The position numbers and the translations under genes are program-made. Positions 16,383-26,700 of a stretch of DNA of 64,000 nt are shown in pieces. The DNA lies in the NCBI GenBank assembly GCA_947484275.1, contig CANKOY010000003.1:1-64000 (forward strand), written 5' to 3'. Under the pieces are notes generated by a model that was given only the letters and a program-made list of their open reading frames with translations, searched no databases and had not been told where the DNA came from. The DNA comes from Planctomycetota bacterium. Lineage in GTDB: Bacteria > Planctomycetota > UBA1135 > GCA-002686595. Numbering within the stretch: the stretch's first letter is position 1; each line of letters opens with the position of its first letter.

Positions 16383-18767
16383 ATGCAGCGTTGGCCTTTC
16401 GACCCACTGAGCTTTTTCTGCTCGGCGCTCGCGGTCCTCGTTCGCCTGGGCTGTCTCGCGGGCCTGGTTGGACTGCCTGGCTGCGGCCAGAGCTCTCGGG
16501 CTGTGGATTCGCTCGCGTTGGTCGAGGCCCTGGCCACATCCGATCACTGCGCCATCGGCGTCCCTGACCAGGCGACGCTTGAGCGCGTGCGCGAGCGACT
16601 TGCGCGCCAGGCTCCCTCCCGTTGGAAATACAAGCTGACGCTGGAGGCGCGCCGGGAGTCGAGCCCACCTCGCGCCCCAAGATTCTGGATCGGAACGCCG
16701 CAGTCCACCGGCGCCGAGGCTGCCCTGCAGCGCCTGGGGGTCGAGTGTTCCGAGCGCGGCTTTCGATTCCAGGGGCGCGACTACTCCGGGCTCGGCGACG
16801 GGTTGATCGCCACAGTGATCGACCCCGAGCGGTCCGGCGCCATCTTGTCGTTGGTGCTGGCCGTAGACCTCGAGCAAGGGCTGCATTGGATTCGAGATTG
16901 GACCCCGACATCGCGGCTTTCCTTTCAGGTTTACGGCGGAGGATCGGTGCTGCGCGAGGGCGCCGTCGATCCGTCGGGCGAGGCGAGCGCAATCGATGTG
17001 CTCGAACTGGCGAGTCTAGATCCTGAGCTCGATCCGAAACGCGAATCCGGGGAGCGCGCTGAGTTCGACTGGAGCGCGTCAGCCGCTTTCGACGCCGACC
17101 TGGAGGCGAATTGGCTCCACAGCCTCGATCGCGCCTGTGCCGCAGCGCGATTGCGTTTGGGCACGCTCACGCCCATCGACGCCCATTGGCGGTTGATGTT
17201 GCGCCTGTTCGACACCCCCGAAGAACTGGCGAGGATTTCTAGGACGCACGATTGGGCCGCGCTGCGACGCTCGGAGCCCCAGGCGGAGTTGTCACTGGTG
17301 CACAGGCCAGGGCGTCCCGACAACGGGCCCTTCGAACTGGCGCGCGCCGCGACCTTGGTCAGCGTCGGTGAGCCGCGCGCGGCCTGGTTGCTCGACGCCA
17401 CCGCTGCGCTCAGCGCAGGGGAGTGGTTCGCCCGCCCGCGGGCCCAGTGGCTGGCGCACCTGTGGAACGGCGGCCTGACGCCGAGCGTGACGCAACTCGT
17501 ATCCGCCGACGGCGCCCTCTCGGCCCATGTGGCTCAGCCCATGCGTGGCGCGCTGCTCGCCTGCCTCGAAGAACTGCACGGAGCGGATTTCGCCGCGCGT
17601 CACTGGTCCAGCGCGGCGGAGGGCATCGCGCTGCCCAGCGAAGATGAATTTCGGGCCTGGCTTGAACGCTCCGTAGACGCGGAACTCGCACCCAACCTCC
17701 AATTGCGCGACAGGCGCAGGGCGGATGCGCGTGAACGCCCCGCGCGGCGCGGAGCTTGTGTGGTGCCCAGTCCAGGTCGACCGGATCCGTTCGCGGGGGG
17801 CCTGGGTTCGCGGACCTGTGAGGGCAGTTTGGAGCAACTGAGCAAGCTCGGTGCGAGCGCCGTGGCCCTTTCCTGGTGCACTGCAATCGCGACCAGCGAG
17901 CCGCGCGTTTTCGGCGCGGGCGCCGGGGCCTGGACGTCCGCCGAGGATCCGGCGCTCTTCGCGACCATCCTGCACGCCAGGGAGTTGGGCATGGAGGTCA
18001 CGCTCCTGCCGCAACTGGTGGCCAGCGAGAACGGCGGCTGGGCCTCCCAGGTAATGCTGACCACACCCCGCACGCAGCGCGAGTTGTTCCACAGCTGGAG
18101 GCGCTTCGTCACGAACGTCGGCCTCTTGGCGGAACTTGCGGGGGTCGATGTGCTTTCACTGGGGACCGAAGCCCCCGACACCGTCGTCACGCGCAAGAGC
18201 CAAGGAAATCGGCGCTCAGAACTGGAGCTCGAGGGCCTGCGTTTGGATTGGCGCGTCCTGATCCAAGCGGGACGCGCTGCCTTCGGCGGGGGCCTGACCT
18301 ACGCAGCGCGCTGGGATGGGGAAGCCCAGGGCGCGGAGTTCTGGGGCGAGCTGGATTTCCTGGGGCAAAACGTGTTTCCCCGACTGGAGCCAGGGACGAC
18401 CGGCGCAGCGCCGAGCGTTGAGGAGTTCACTGATCGAATCATGGGGAACCTCGCGCACCTCAAGCAATTGAGTGCGCAGTACGGCGTGCGGCCGCTGATC
18501 TGCGGCATCGGCCTCAGCTCTAGCGCGGATGGATGGCGACAGATGTCGCGGCCCGCGGGCGCCCTGGACCTCGAGGTGCAGCGGCGCTTCTACGCAGGGA
18601 TGTCCCGCGCGCTCCAGGCCGCGCGTACTCAGGAGCTCTCGCCCGCCGGATTTTTCACCTGGTGCTGGTGGAGCGATCCCGCAAGTGGAGGCGACCTCGA
18701 TCGCGGCTTTACGCCCCAGAACAAGCCGGCCGTCTCATCCTTCGCACGCGCGCTCGAGGTCCGGTGA
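16383..18767 (+). CDS. Lipoprotein with C-terminal GH113-like TIM-barrel domain
   Basis: A 794-aa lipoprotein (lipobox LPGC after a hydrophobic signal). The N-terminal 400 or so residues are of unknown fold. The C-terminal third looks like a glycoside hydrolase family 113-type barrel: LSWCTAIATSEPRVF, HARELGMEVTLLPQLV, VDVLSLGTEAPD with a possible acid/base Glu, FWGELDFLGQNVFPRL, then RPLICGIGLSSSADGW and FFTWCWWSDPASGG. In related hydrolases I expect a TEIG motif where this protein has CGIG, so the second catalytic Glu may be lost. It could be a carbohydrate-binding relic or a divergent enzyme. It overlaps recG (GTGA) and heads that operon. Domain assignment is from memory of the family and moderately sure. 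Confidence 0.62.
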   Translation: MQRWPFDPLSFFCSALAVLVRLGCLAGLVGLPGCGQSSRAVDSLALVEALATSDHCAIGVPDQATLERVRERLARQAPSRWKYKLTLEARRESSPPRAPRFWIGTPQSTGAEAALQRLGVECSERGFRFQGRDYSGLGDGLIATVIDPERSGAILSLVLAVDLEQGLHWIRDWTPTSRLSFQVYGGGSVLREGAVDPSGEASAIDVLELASLDPELDPKRESGERAEFDWSASAAFDADLEANWLHSLDRACAAARLRLGTLTPIDAHWRLMLRLFDTPEELARISRTHDWAALRRSEPQAELSLVHRPGRPDNGPFELARAATLVSVGEPRAAWLLDATAALSAGEWFARPRAQWLAHLWNGGLTPSVTQLVSADGALSAHVAQPMRGALLACLEELHGADFAARHWSSAAEGIALPSEDEFRAWLERSVDAELAPNLQLRDRRRADARERPARRGACVVPSPGRPDPFAGGLGSRTCEGSLEQLSKLGASAVALSWCTAIATSEPRVFGAGAGAWTSAEDPALFATILHARELGMEVTLLPQLVASENGGWASQVMLTTPRTQRELFHSWRRFVTNVGLLAELAGVDVLSLGTEAPDTVVTRKSQGNRRSELELEGLRLDWRVLIQAGRAAFGGGLTYAARWDGEAQGAEFWGELDFLGQNVFPRLEPGTTGAAPSVEEFTDRIMGNLAHLKQLSAQYGVRPLICGIGLSSSADGWRQMSRPAGALDLEVQRRFYAGMSRALQAARTQELSPAGFFTWCWWSDPASGGDLDRGFTPQNKPAVSSFARALEVR

Positions 18768-20812
18768 GTCGGGCCCAGGGGACCCGCGCGATCACCGACG
18801 AGATCCGCGCACAGGACACACCGGCGCGGTTGGCGGGCGTCGGCCCGCGTCGCGCGGCCCTGCTGGCCGCGGCCGGGATCCATAGCGTGCGCGATCTGTT
18901 GCTGATCGCGCCGCTCGAACTGGAGTCCTTTCCGCCGCCGCAGCCGATTCTCGACGTCGGGAGAGCGCTGGGGAACACGGCGCGCATCGCGGGAAAAGTA
19001 GCGCGAATGTCATTCTCGCGCTTTGGGCGACGCTCCTTGCTGCGCATCGCCGTCGAGGACCAAAGCGGGCGGATCGACGTCCTGTTTTTCAATCAGGTCT
19101 GGCTGCGCGAGCGCTTCAAGGTGGGCGAGCCGATTGAGGTCCTTGGACGCGCCGTGGATGCCAAGGGCACCGCGCTCACGTGTTTGCGACTTGGAACCGC
19201 CGAGAAACCTCTGCCTGCGGCGGGAGAATTGGTCGCGAGGTATCCGACGATTCCGGGAATCTCGCCAGGCTTCTTGGCCGACCTGTGCCAGCGCGCAGAG
19301 CAGGCCTGCGCGCCGGGACTCATGGATCCGCTGGAGTCCTCCTGGCTTGAACAACACCGAATCCCGGACTTGGCGCGCTGCGTGCGCGACTTGCACCGAC
19401 CGATGGACATGGCGGCGTTCCATGGAGCACTGCGTCGAGTCGCGTTGGAGCGCGCGCTGGAACTTGAAGCGCGCATCGCGATGCGCCGTGCGGAGAACGC
19501 GACGCGCCGTGCGCCTGTGCTTTCGATTTCCGACGCCGAGGAACGTGCGCTCGTGGCACGCTTTCCCTATGCGCTGACCGCGGGTCAACGCCGCATCAGT
19601 TCGGAGTTGCGCGATGATTTGTCGCGCGCCGTGCCCATGCGACGCTTGCTTCAAGGAGACGTCGGCTCGGGCAAGACGGCCCTGGGCCTGTACGCAAGCC
19701 TCCTGTGCGCCGCGAGCGGCTACCAGTCGGCATTCATGGCGCCCACGGAGTTGCTCGCGGAACAGCACTATCTCGGGTTGCGCGCGCTCTGCTCGGCTGC
19801 GGGCCTCGAGACGTGCCTGTTGAGCGGTTCCTTGGGCACTGGTGCGCGACGCGAAGCATTGGAGGCCGTGGCCAGCGGCCGCGCGCAGATCGTCTTCGGG
19901 ACCCACGCACTGTTCTCGGAGGCGGTGCGCTTCCAGAGACTAGGTCTCGCGGTGATCGACGAACAGCAGCGCTTCGGCGTGGAGCAGCGCCAGCGACTGG
20001 CGGGCAAGGGCCTGCACACGCACGTGCTCCTGATGAGCGCCACGCCGATCCCGCGCACGTTGGCATTGACGATGTACGGCGATCTCGACCTGTCGATCCT
20101 GCGGGAGAAACCACCCGGCCGCGGGCCTGTCAGCACGCTCTGGGTGCGCAGGGCACAGCGGGCGCAGGCCTTGGCTCGCATGCAGAGCGCACTGGAAGCC
20201 GGCCAGCGGATGTACTGGGTCGTGCCGCGCATCGGGGAAACGCCTGAGGAACGCGAAGCAGGGGCTGCTTCCCAGGGCTCGAGCGCCGAAGCGCGCCTTG
20301 CGCGCCTTGCGAGTTCGCCCCTGGCGAAATTCGGTCTCGAGTTGGTGCACGGCCGGCTCCCCCCGGACGAGCGAGCCGCGCGCCTGGAGCGCTTCCGACG
20401 CGGGGAAGTTCAGATCCTTGTGGCGACCACTGTGATCGAAGTCGGCGTTGACGTGCCCGAGGCCACTGTCATGGTGATCGAAAGCGCCGAACGCCTGGGG
20501 CTGGCGCAAATGCACCAGTTGCGCGGGCGGATCGGCCGCAGCCCCGTGCCGGGCGCCTGTTTCTTGTACGGAAAGCCCAAAGCCGCCGAGCGTTTCCTGC
20601 GCTTGGAGCAGGACAGCGACGGCTTCTCGATCGCCGAGGCCGACCTTCTCCAGCGCGGCATGGGCGAATTGTGCGGCGTCCGGCAGGCCGGAGCGTCAGA
20701 ATTCTCCGCCGCGGCGCCCGAGGAGTCCCTGGCCCTGGCGCGGGCGCTGTTGTCCTCGAATCCACTGTTGCGCGCGGAGTATCCGGGCGCGCCCGCGGCA
20801 TTCGATTCCTGA
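18764..20812 (+). CDS. recG: ATP-dependent DNA helicase RecG
   Basis: Branch-migrating helicase that regresses stalled replication forks and processes Holliday junctions. The product is 682 aa, normal for RecG. The N-terminal wedge/OB domain includes TARIAGKVARMSFSRFGRR and GRIDVLFFNQVWLRERF. Helicase motifs follow: Walker A GDVGSGKTA, a motif II DEQQRFGVEQR, SATPIPRTLALTMYGDLD, and in the second RecA domain EVGVDVPEATVMVIE and QLRGRIGRS. Motif II reads DEQQ where many RecG proteins have DEQH, as in the related Mfd. GTG 18764 overlaps the previous stop and has GAGGT just upstream. Confidence 0.95.
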   Translation: MSRAQGTRAITDEIRAQDTPARLAGVGPRRAALLAAAGIHSVRDLLLIAPLELESFPPPQPILDVGRALGNTARIAGKVARMSFSRFGRRSLLRIAVEDQSGRIDVLFFNQVWLRERFKVGEPIEVLGRAVDAKGTALTCLRLGTAEKPLPAAGELVARYPTIPGISPGFLADLCQRAEQACAPGLMDPLESSWLEQHRIPDLARCVRDLHRPMDMAAFHGALRRVALERALELEARIAMRRAENATRRAPVLSISDAEERALVARFPYALTAGQRRISSELRDDLSRAVPMRRLLQGDVGSGKTALGLYASLLCAASGYQSAFMAPTELLAEQHYLGLRALCSAAGLETCLLSGSLGTGARREALEAVASGRAQIVFGTHALFSEAVRFQRLGLAVIDEQQRFGVEQRQRLAGKGLHTHVLLMSATPIPRTLALTMYGDLDLSILREKPPGRGPVSTLWVRRAQRAQALARMQSALEAGQRMYWVVPRIGETPEEREAGAASQGSSAEARLARLASSPLAKFGLELVHGRLPPDERAARLERFRRGEVQILVATTVIEVGVDVPEATVMVIESAERLGLAQMHQLRGRIGRSPVPGACFLYGKPKAAERFLRLEQDSDGFSIAEADLLQRGMGELCGVRQAGASEFSAAAPEESLALARALLSSNPLLRAEYPGAPAAFDS

Positions 20813-20841
20813 TTTACCCACAACCCTCAGTCACTACGACC

Positions 20842-21588
20842 TTGGAAGCCTTCCTCACGACCGAGAACCTGATCGCCCTCCTGACGCTGACGGCGCTCGA
20901 GATTGTCCTCGGGATCGACAACATCGTTTTCATTTCGATCCTGACCGGGAAGTTGCCCAAGGAACAACAGTCGCGGGCGCGAACCATGGGCCTCGCGATG
21001 GCGATGCTCATGCGCATCGGGCTGTTGCTTGCGATCACCTGGGTGATGGGGCTGACGCGCACGCTGTTCACCGTCGTCGGGAACGATGTGTCGGGGAAGG
21101 ACTTGATCCTGTTCGTCGGCGGACTGTTCCTCTTGGCCAAGTCGACCCATGAAATCCACGACCGGATGGAGGGCCAGGGCCACGTTGGGGAGAACGGCCG
21201 CTCCCATCCCAGTTTCGTCAGCGTCATCGCGCAGATCACTCTGCTCGACATCGTGTTCTCGCTAGATTCCGTGATCACTGCGGTAGGCATGGCATCGAAC
21301 ATCGCGACGATGGTCATTGCCGTCGTCATCGCCGTGGGCGTGATGATGATTTTCTCGGGCCGCATCTCGAGCTTCATCGAGCGCCATCCGACCCTGAAGA
21401 TGCTGGCGCTGTCTTTCCTGATCTTGATCGGCGTGATGTTGGTGGCGGAGTCCATGGATCAGCACGTGAACAAGGGCTACATCTACTTCGCGATGGCCTT
21501 CTCGCTGGGGGTCGAACTCCTGAACATTCGCCTGCACAACAAGAAGCTCGCCCAGCAGACGCGGGTGGAGTCCGGAGGCAAGGGCTAG
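20842..21588 (+). CDS. TerC-family integral membrane protein
   Basis: A protein of 248 aa with about seven transmembrane helices. The TerC signature LTALEIVLGIDNIVFISI, with its acidic membrane residues, and LLDIVFSLDSVITAVGMA are both present. Family members are linked to metal-ion efflux (Mn2+) and to protein-loading of membranes, and some belong to tellurite-resistance clusters; no ter genes are nearby. The start is uncertain: no ATG fits. TTG 20842 matches the usual N-terminus, while CTG 20809 overlaps the recG stop. It follows recG closely. Its last bases overlap the convergent LtaS-like gene by four bases (CTAG). Confidence 0.85.
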   Translation: MEAFLTTENLIALLTLTALEIVLGIDNIVFISILTGKLPKEQQSRARTMGLAMAMLMRIGLLLAITWVMGLTRTLFTVVGNDVSGKDLILFVGGLFLLAKSTHEIHDRMEGQGHVGENGRSHPSFVSVIAQITLLDIVFSLDSVITAVGMASNIATMVIAVVIAVGVMMIFSGRISSFIERHPTLKMLALSFLILIGVMLVAESMDQHVNKGYIYFAMAFSLGVELLNIRLHNKKLAQQTRVESGGKG

Positions 21589-23564
21589 CCGTCGCGTTTC
21601 GTCGCCTCGCGAGGCGGCAGCGCCACGCGACCCGCGACTAGGTCGCGCAAGAAGGCTTCGTTGTAGATCGCGAACTCGCGCATGCGGCGAACGGCCGAAT
21701 CCGCGGCCGCTTTGGCCGCGGGCTCGCTCTTGTCGTCGATGCGCCGCGGAGCCAGGCCGCGCGGGTCCGTGTCGAGTTCGACGGCCCAGCGCGCGTCCGA
21801 CTCAGACTCCCAGATCCACTTGGAGTGTCCGTCGATCAACGCTGCCGTGCGCTCGGTGCCGTAGGACTGCAGGAACACGGTGCGCTCGCGCTCGCCGAGC
21901 AGAAGCGACTCGCCCGACAGGGGCAGACCCTGGGGCGCAAGTCCAAGCAGGTCCAGGATTGTCGGCAGGACGTCGACCTGTCGCGCGCGGCCCAGTCGCA
22001 ACATCGACATGTCGACGCCCGGCGCAAAGAAGAGCAGCGGCACCTCGTGGGCATTCTCGGTCAGCGAGCTGTGACGCGGAGCGAAGCGCCCGGCCTTGAA
22101 GTCTTCGCCGTGGTCGGCCGTGATCACGAAAAGCGTGTTGTCGTAGAGTCCGCGTCTGCGGTATTCCTCGAGCAACTCGCCGAACACGGTGTCGGTGTAG
22201 CGCACCGCGCGGCCGTGGCGCTCCTCTTCGCTGCCCTTCACCTGTCCAGGGAACTGGTAAGGATAGTGGGAGGACATCGTGTAGTAGGTGGCCGCGAAGG
22301 GCTGGCGTTCGACGAGTCGACCGTGGTCCCAAAGGAACATCAGCCGGTCGTCGCGCGAGCGCGGGCCGACTTCGTCGAACGCAATTCCCTGACTTGCCGA
22401 AATGGCCTGCAGGTCGAGGAACGCGACCAGTTCGCCAAAGCCCAGGCGCTGGAACATCGTGCGCTGGCCCTGGTAGTACAGATGTTGCGGCGTCACGCAG
22501 ACGCTGGAGTAGCCCGCATCCTCCAGCGCTGAGGGCAGGCCGCTCATGGCCTTCATCTCGCACTCGAGCACTTCCATGGTCTGCGCTGCATACACGCCGC
22601 TCAACAGACCGAAAGTGGCCTTTGAGGAATTCGCAAACTGCGCGTAGCAGGGCGTTTCCACCGCGCCTTGGGAGAGCAGGCCCGCCAGCACCGGCGTCGA
22701 GTTCTCTGCGTTGGAGCCAAACGAGGTTTGCTCGCGCGCGAGACTCTCGATCACATACAAGACGACGTTTCGACCCGCGCACAGAGCGGGCTTCGAATCG
22801 CGGCGGTGGGCAAAACTCGCGGCAGTGGATCGCGCGACCGGCTGCTCCGATGGACGCGTCTGATGCTGGTCGTAGCCGACCACCGCCCTGTCGATCGGCA
22901 GGAGCGTCGCGAGGACGAAATTGCGATGCAAACCGTAGGGTTGCGCGGGCGACAGGAAGGCCAGGATCCCTAGGGGCACGAGCGCGAGCTTGCCGAGCAG
23001 CGGAATGCGCAGCAGTCGCTCCAAACTCCCGAGCGCTCGGGCGATGGCGCGTGCAAATGGAACCCAGGGCGACAGGAATGCGCCGAGCAGCACCCCGAGT
23101 GATGCGAGCGCCGCGATCCAGTAGCTGCTGCCGGTGAACACGGTGTAGTCCGGTCCGATGGTGCGCGCCTCGGCAATCGCGTACTTCAGCCACGCCCAGG
23201 AGAGCGGATGGAGGAAGCGCACTTTCATTCGCGCGTCGACACACTGGAAGATCAGCACAAGGCAACAGACCGCGACCGTCAGAGCCAATGCGCGAGCGCC
23301 GCCCTTGCGCAGCCAAAGCCGCCAGATCGCGTAGAGGCACGCGATCAGAAACAAATCCTGGGGGAACGCCTGGGCGTACTGCCACGGGGACCAGGCCTCC
23401 TGGATGCGGAAATTCCCGCTGACCAGGCTGTATGCCCTCCAGACAAGGCACAGAAGGAACAGCGCGAAGAGCCCCGCTCGCCCGCTCGCGACCGCGCGCG
23501 AATCTTCGTCCGCTCCCTGGCTCCCAGGTTCCTTTGCTCGCCCGATGACCGGTGACGACTCCAC
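21585..23564 (-). CDS. LTA-synthase-like sulfatase-fold membrane enzyme
   Basis: A protein of 659 aa. The N-terminal 240 residues contain about five membrane helices; the extracytoplasmic C-terminal domain has the alkaline-phosphatase/sulfatase fold. NVVLYVIESLARE gives the first metal ligands, NSSKATFGLLSGVY holds the nucleophile region (Ser where Thr is common), and ITADHGEDFK and HEVPLLFFAPG complete the metal site. Such enzymes transfer phosphoglycerol or similar groups from lipids to glycans in the envelope, like LtaS and OpgB. The glycerophosphodiesterase elsewhere in the window would fit that chemistry. It starts with GTG 23564, with TATGTT 8 nt upstream and no Shine-Dalgarno, so leaderless transcription is likely. 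Confidence 0.82.
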   Translation of the reverse strand: MESSPVIGRAKEPGSQGADEDSRAVASGRAGLFALFLLCLVWRAYSLVSGNFRIQEAWSPWQYAQAFPQDLFLIACLYAIWRLWLRKGGARALALTVAVCCLVLIFQCVDARMKVRFLHPLSWAWLKYAIAEARTIGPDYTVFTGSSYWIAALASLGVLLGAFLSPWVPFARAIARALGSLERLLRIPLLGKLALVPLGILAFLSPAQPYGLHRNFVLATLLPIDRAVVGYDQHQTRPSEQPVARSTAASFAHRRDSKPALCAGRNVVLYVIESLAREQTSFGSNAENSTPVLAGLLSQGAVETPCYAQFANSSKATFGLLSGVYAAQTMEVLECEMKAMSGLPSALEDAGYSSVCVTPQHLYYQGQRTMFQRLGFGELVAFLDLQAISASQGIAFDEVGPRSRDDRLMFLWDHGRLVERQPFAATYYTMSSHYPYQFPGQVKGSEEERHGRAVRYTDTVFGELLEEYRRRGLYDNTLFVITADHGEDFKAGRFAPRHSSLTENAHEVPLLFFAPGVDMSMLRLGRARQVDVLPTILDLLGLAPQGLPLSGESLLLGERERTVFLQSYGTERTAALIDGHSKWIWESESDARWAVELDTDPRGLAPRRIDDKSEPAAKAAADSAVRRMREFAIYNEAFLRDLVAGRVALPPREATKRDG

Positions 23565-23572
23565 GGCGGGCC

Positions 23573-23578
23573 AACATA
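23573..23578 (-). promoter_or_regulatory. Putative -10 box of the LtaS-like gene
   Basis: TATGTT on the minus strand, 8 nt before the GTG start at 23564 and without an intervening ribosome-binding site. On the plus strand, TATCCT at 23691-23696 is a candidate -10 for the divergent HEAT gene. Confidence 0.4.
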
Positions 23579-23743
23579 CTCCGCGCCCAGCGAAACGCCG
23601 CCGTCTATCGCATTGCCCTTCTGGTGGCGGGCCGCAGGGGGTGTGACTGCAATCGAAGGCGGCGATTTACCGGCAGCGGGATGGATCGCGTATCCTGCGG
23701 CGCTGGACGGGCTACTGCTTGCCCCGCCTGCTCCAAGGATCCC

Positions 23744-26700
23744 ATGCAACGAATCCTCGCCCTCGTGAGTCTGTGCTTTGCGCCTTGCGTTCTCGCGCCG
23801 GCAGCGCTGGCGCAGATCGAATTTCCCGATAAGCCCGTGACCGCGCCGAGCACGCCCGTCCCGGTGGAGTTGCCCGCCGTTCCGAGCGGGAACTTGGCGG
23901 ATCGAGGGCTCGAGAAGCCGTCCGAGGTCGGCGGGGGAACGGAGACCCCCGTAGGCGAACTTGGGTTCCCGGAGGTCCAGGTTCCCGACCCGTTGGCGGC
24001 CACCGGGGATCCCGGTCGAATCGACGCCGGGCCTCTCGGCAACTTGCCGCCGGGGCGGCGCGACGCGGCGAATTTCATCCTGACGGAACTGCGCCGGATC
24101 GAGAACGTGCGCCACACCATGGTCGATCAGGCGGCTCAGAGTCTGATCGGGCTTGGGGATGAAGGCCGCGAAGGCGCGCGAATGGGATTGATGGAGAACC
24201 GCGCTGCGACGATCCTCGCCTGCGCCAAGGTGCTCCTGTCTTCCGACAAGGCGGCCGATCGCGAACTGGTTCGCGCTCGCATGCGCTCGAAGCTGCCAGC
24301 GGCAGTGGGCGGACCCTTGGTGGATGCATTCGCCACCCTCGATCCAGTGGGCGCGAGCCCCTCAGCATTGGCGTTGCTCCTCGATCATCCACTTGTGGGC
24401 GCGCGCGCTGCCGCCCAGCGCCGACTCGAGGGGCTACAGGACGCGGGACACCTCCCCGCGCTGATCGAACAACTGCGCTCGAGTCGCGCAGACACGCGCC
24501 TGCGCGCCCTGTCCTTGGCAGCGCGATTCGAAGTCGATGGCGTGGTCGAGCAGGTCATCGGCCGACTCAAGGATCCTGCAGCCCAAGTGGCGGAGCGCGC
24601 TGCCTTGTTGCTTGCCGCGCGTACAGATCCGGCCATCGTCGGACAGTTGCGCGTCAGGGCATTTGACCAACCATGGATTCTGCGCGAGAACGCCTACGCG
24701 ATTCTGGCGCTGATCGAGCGCGAGGACGCGCTGCTCACGCCGTGCTTCGACGAGCGCCACGTTCCGAACCTGCTCGAAGGTCTTGCCAGTTCCGATCCCT
24801 TCATCGCCGGCATGTGCGCCGCAGCGCTTTCCGGCATTGGTTTTCGCTCGACGACACTCGGGGCTGAGGATTGGATCGATCGCGCGGTCCCCGAGCGCCT
24901 GGTGCGCTGCGTCAGCGGCCACGAATTCCACAACGATTTCAGTTCCCTGCAGCGCGCCGCCTGCCGCCGACTGTCGCTGATCTCCGGTCAAGTGTTCGGT
25001 AGCGACGGCCCGCTGTGGATGAAATGGTGGACCGAATCGCACGCGAGCTTCCGTTCGCGGCGCGCCGTCATCGCTGCCGGCCCGGAGCTGGCCGTTTCCC
25101 TGCGATTGGGGTGGCGCGACGAGCTCTCCGGATTGGAGCAGTTCCGGATCCTCGGTCCCACAGCCACCTCCGAACCACTCGATTCCGCGCTGCCTTTCGC
25201 CGGTGATGTGTTCCGCATCAGCGCGTCCCAGGCGGCCGATGTCTACGCCATGCTGCAGGAAATGCGCGTGTTTTCCGCCGAGCGCCTGCCGGGCGTGCGG
25301 GGATCGAGCACACTTCCCGGCCGCTACCTCGAGGTCGGCATCGGCGATCAAGGCAAGTCCTTCCGCTTCGCAGGCACTGCCACCGAGGCCTGGTTCGACA
25401 CCGTCGGCGCGGCTCTGCGGGCCGTGCGCGATCGCAACCGCTGGCAGTGCTATCCGTCGCCACCGCGGCACGCTCGCGCGGAGGATCTTTGGTTCGAGCA
25501 GTTCGCCTGGTGGGACACGGATGCATCCCAGCACGAGCGCGCCCTGCGGATGAAGACCTTGGTGCTCGAGGCGTTGCCCGCGTACCCCTTCGATCAGCGC
25601 GGCGGCGGGATCGCCGAGCTGGTCGCGATCTACGCGGAGCGCGAGAACATCGCTGACGCGGATTTTCCCGCGCTGGTGGAGCTGCTGCAGCAGGAGCCGT
25701 TCTACGGGCCCCGGGCCCGCGCGCTCCTTGGGCTTTCCATTGCCCACCTGGGCGCGAACTCAGCTGCCGCGAACGCGCGCGCTGACTTACTGCTCTCTGT
25801 GGCCACCGAGCGCTTCGGCGAGCAGACGGGCGAGGCCGTGACACAGATCCTCGCCGGCGCCGGCCCCGCGGCCGTGCGCGCTGCCACGTTCGACCCGCGA
25901 CCCAACGTGCGCGCCGTGGCCGCTGGCTTGGCGCTGGCACTGGGAGAAAGCGGGGACGTGCAGCGCGCCGAATCCATGCTGACGGACAAAGCGCTTTCGG
26001 TTCAGGTCGCGGCCGTCGTGGCCCTGGGGAATCAGCGCGTCGAGTCGGCGCGCGTGGAACTATTGCTGCGCGCGCGCCTGGCGGAGGATGCCTCCGTGCG
26101 CGCGGCGGCCCTCGGCGCCATGGCCGAACTCGGCGGCGAGGGCGCACTGGACGCCATGGTGCTCGGTCTGACCAGCCCGATTCCCGCGATCAAGGTCGCC
26201 GCGGCCCGCGGACTGGCGCGCATCGGCGATCCCACCGCGGCACCGTTGCTGATTTCCTTGCTGGGCCAAGGCCGCGGCTCCGATGTGTTCGAAGCCGCGC
26301 GTCAGGGGTTGACTGCCCTGGGTGAGCTGGCGACCAACGATCTGCTGCGCGCGATCAACACGCCCGGTCACCGCGCCCGGCGCGAGGGCGCATTGCTGCT
26401 CTCGCAGTTGGGTGTGCCCGAGGCCGTCCCGGTGCTTCTCGCGTTATTCAGCGACAGTCCCAATGACTCGCTGATCGCCAGCGAACTGGCGGTCATCACC
26501 TGCGTCGACCTGCGCCGCGCGGGCAATCCGCCGGTAGCGTATTGGGACTGGTGGGAGGGCGTCGTGCACGACGATCCCAACGCTTGGCTGTGCGGAGCCC
26601 TGGAGCGCCTGGACGTGCGCGCGCCCGCGCCGAAGGAACTGCGCGCTCCCGGCTCGCGCAAGGCGATGCTCTTTCTGGCCAGCCTGCTGCGCCGCTTCGA

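Noticed and set aside
20809-20811. CTG start for terC overlapping the recG stop (CTGA)
   Set aside because: Unlike the batB case there is no ribosome-binding site, and TTG 20842 fits the usual TerC N-terminus better.
24434-25747. 437-codon minus-strand frame within the HEAT gene
   Set aside because: Shadow frame; composition is His/Gln/Gly/Arg-rich and no motif is visible.
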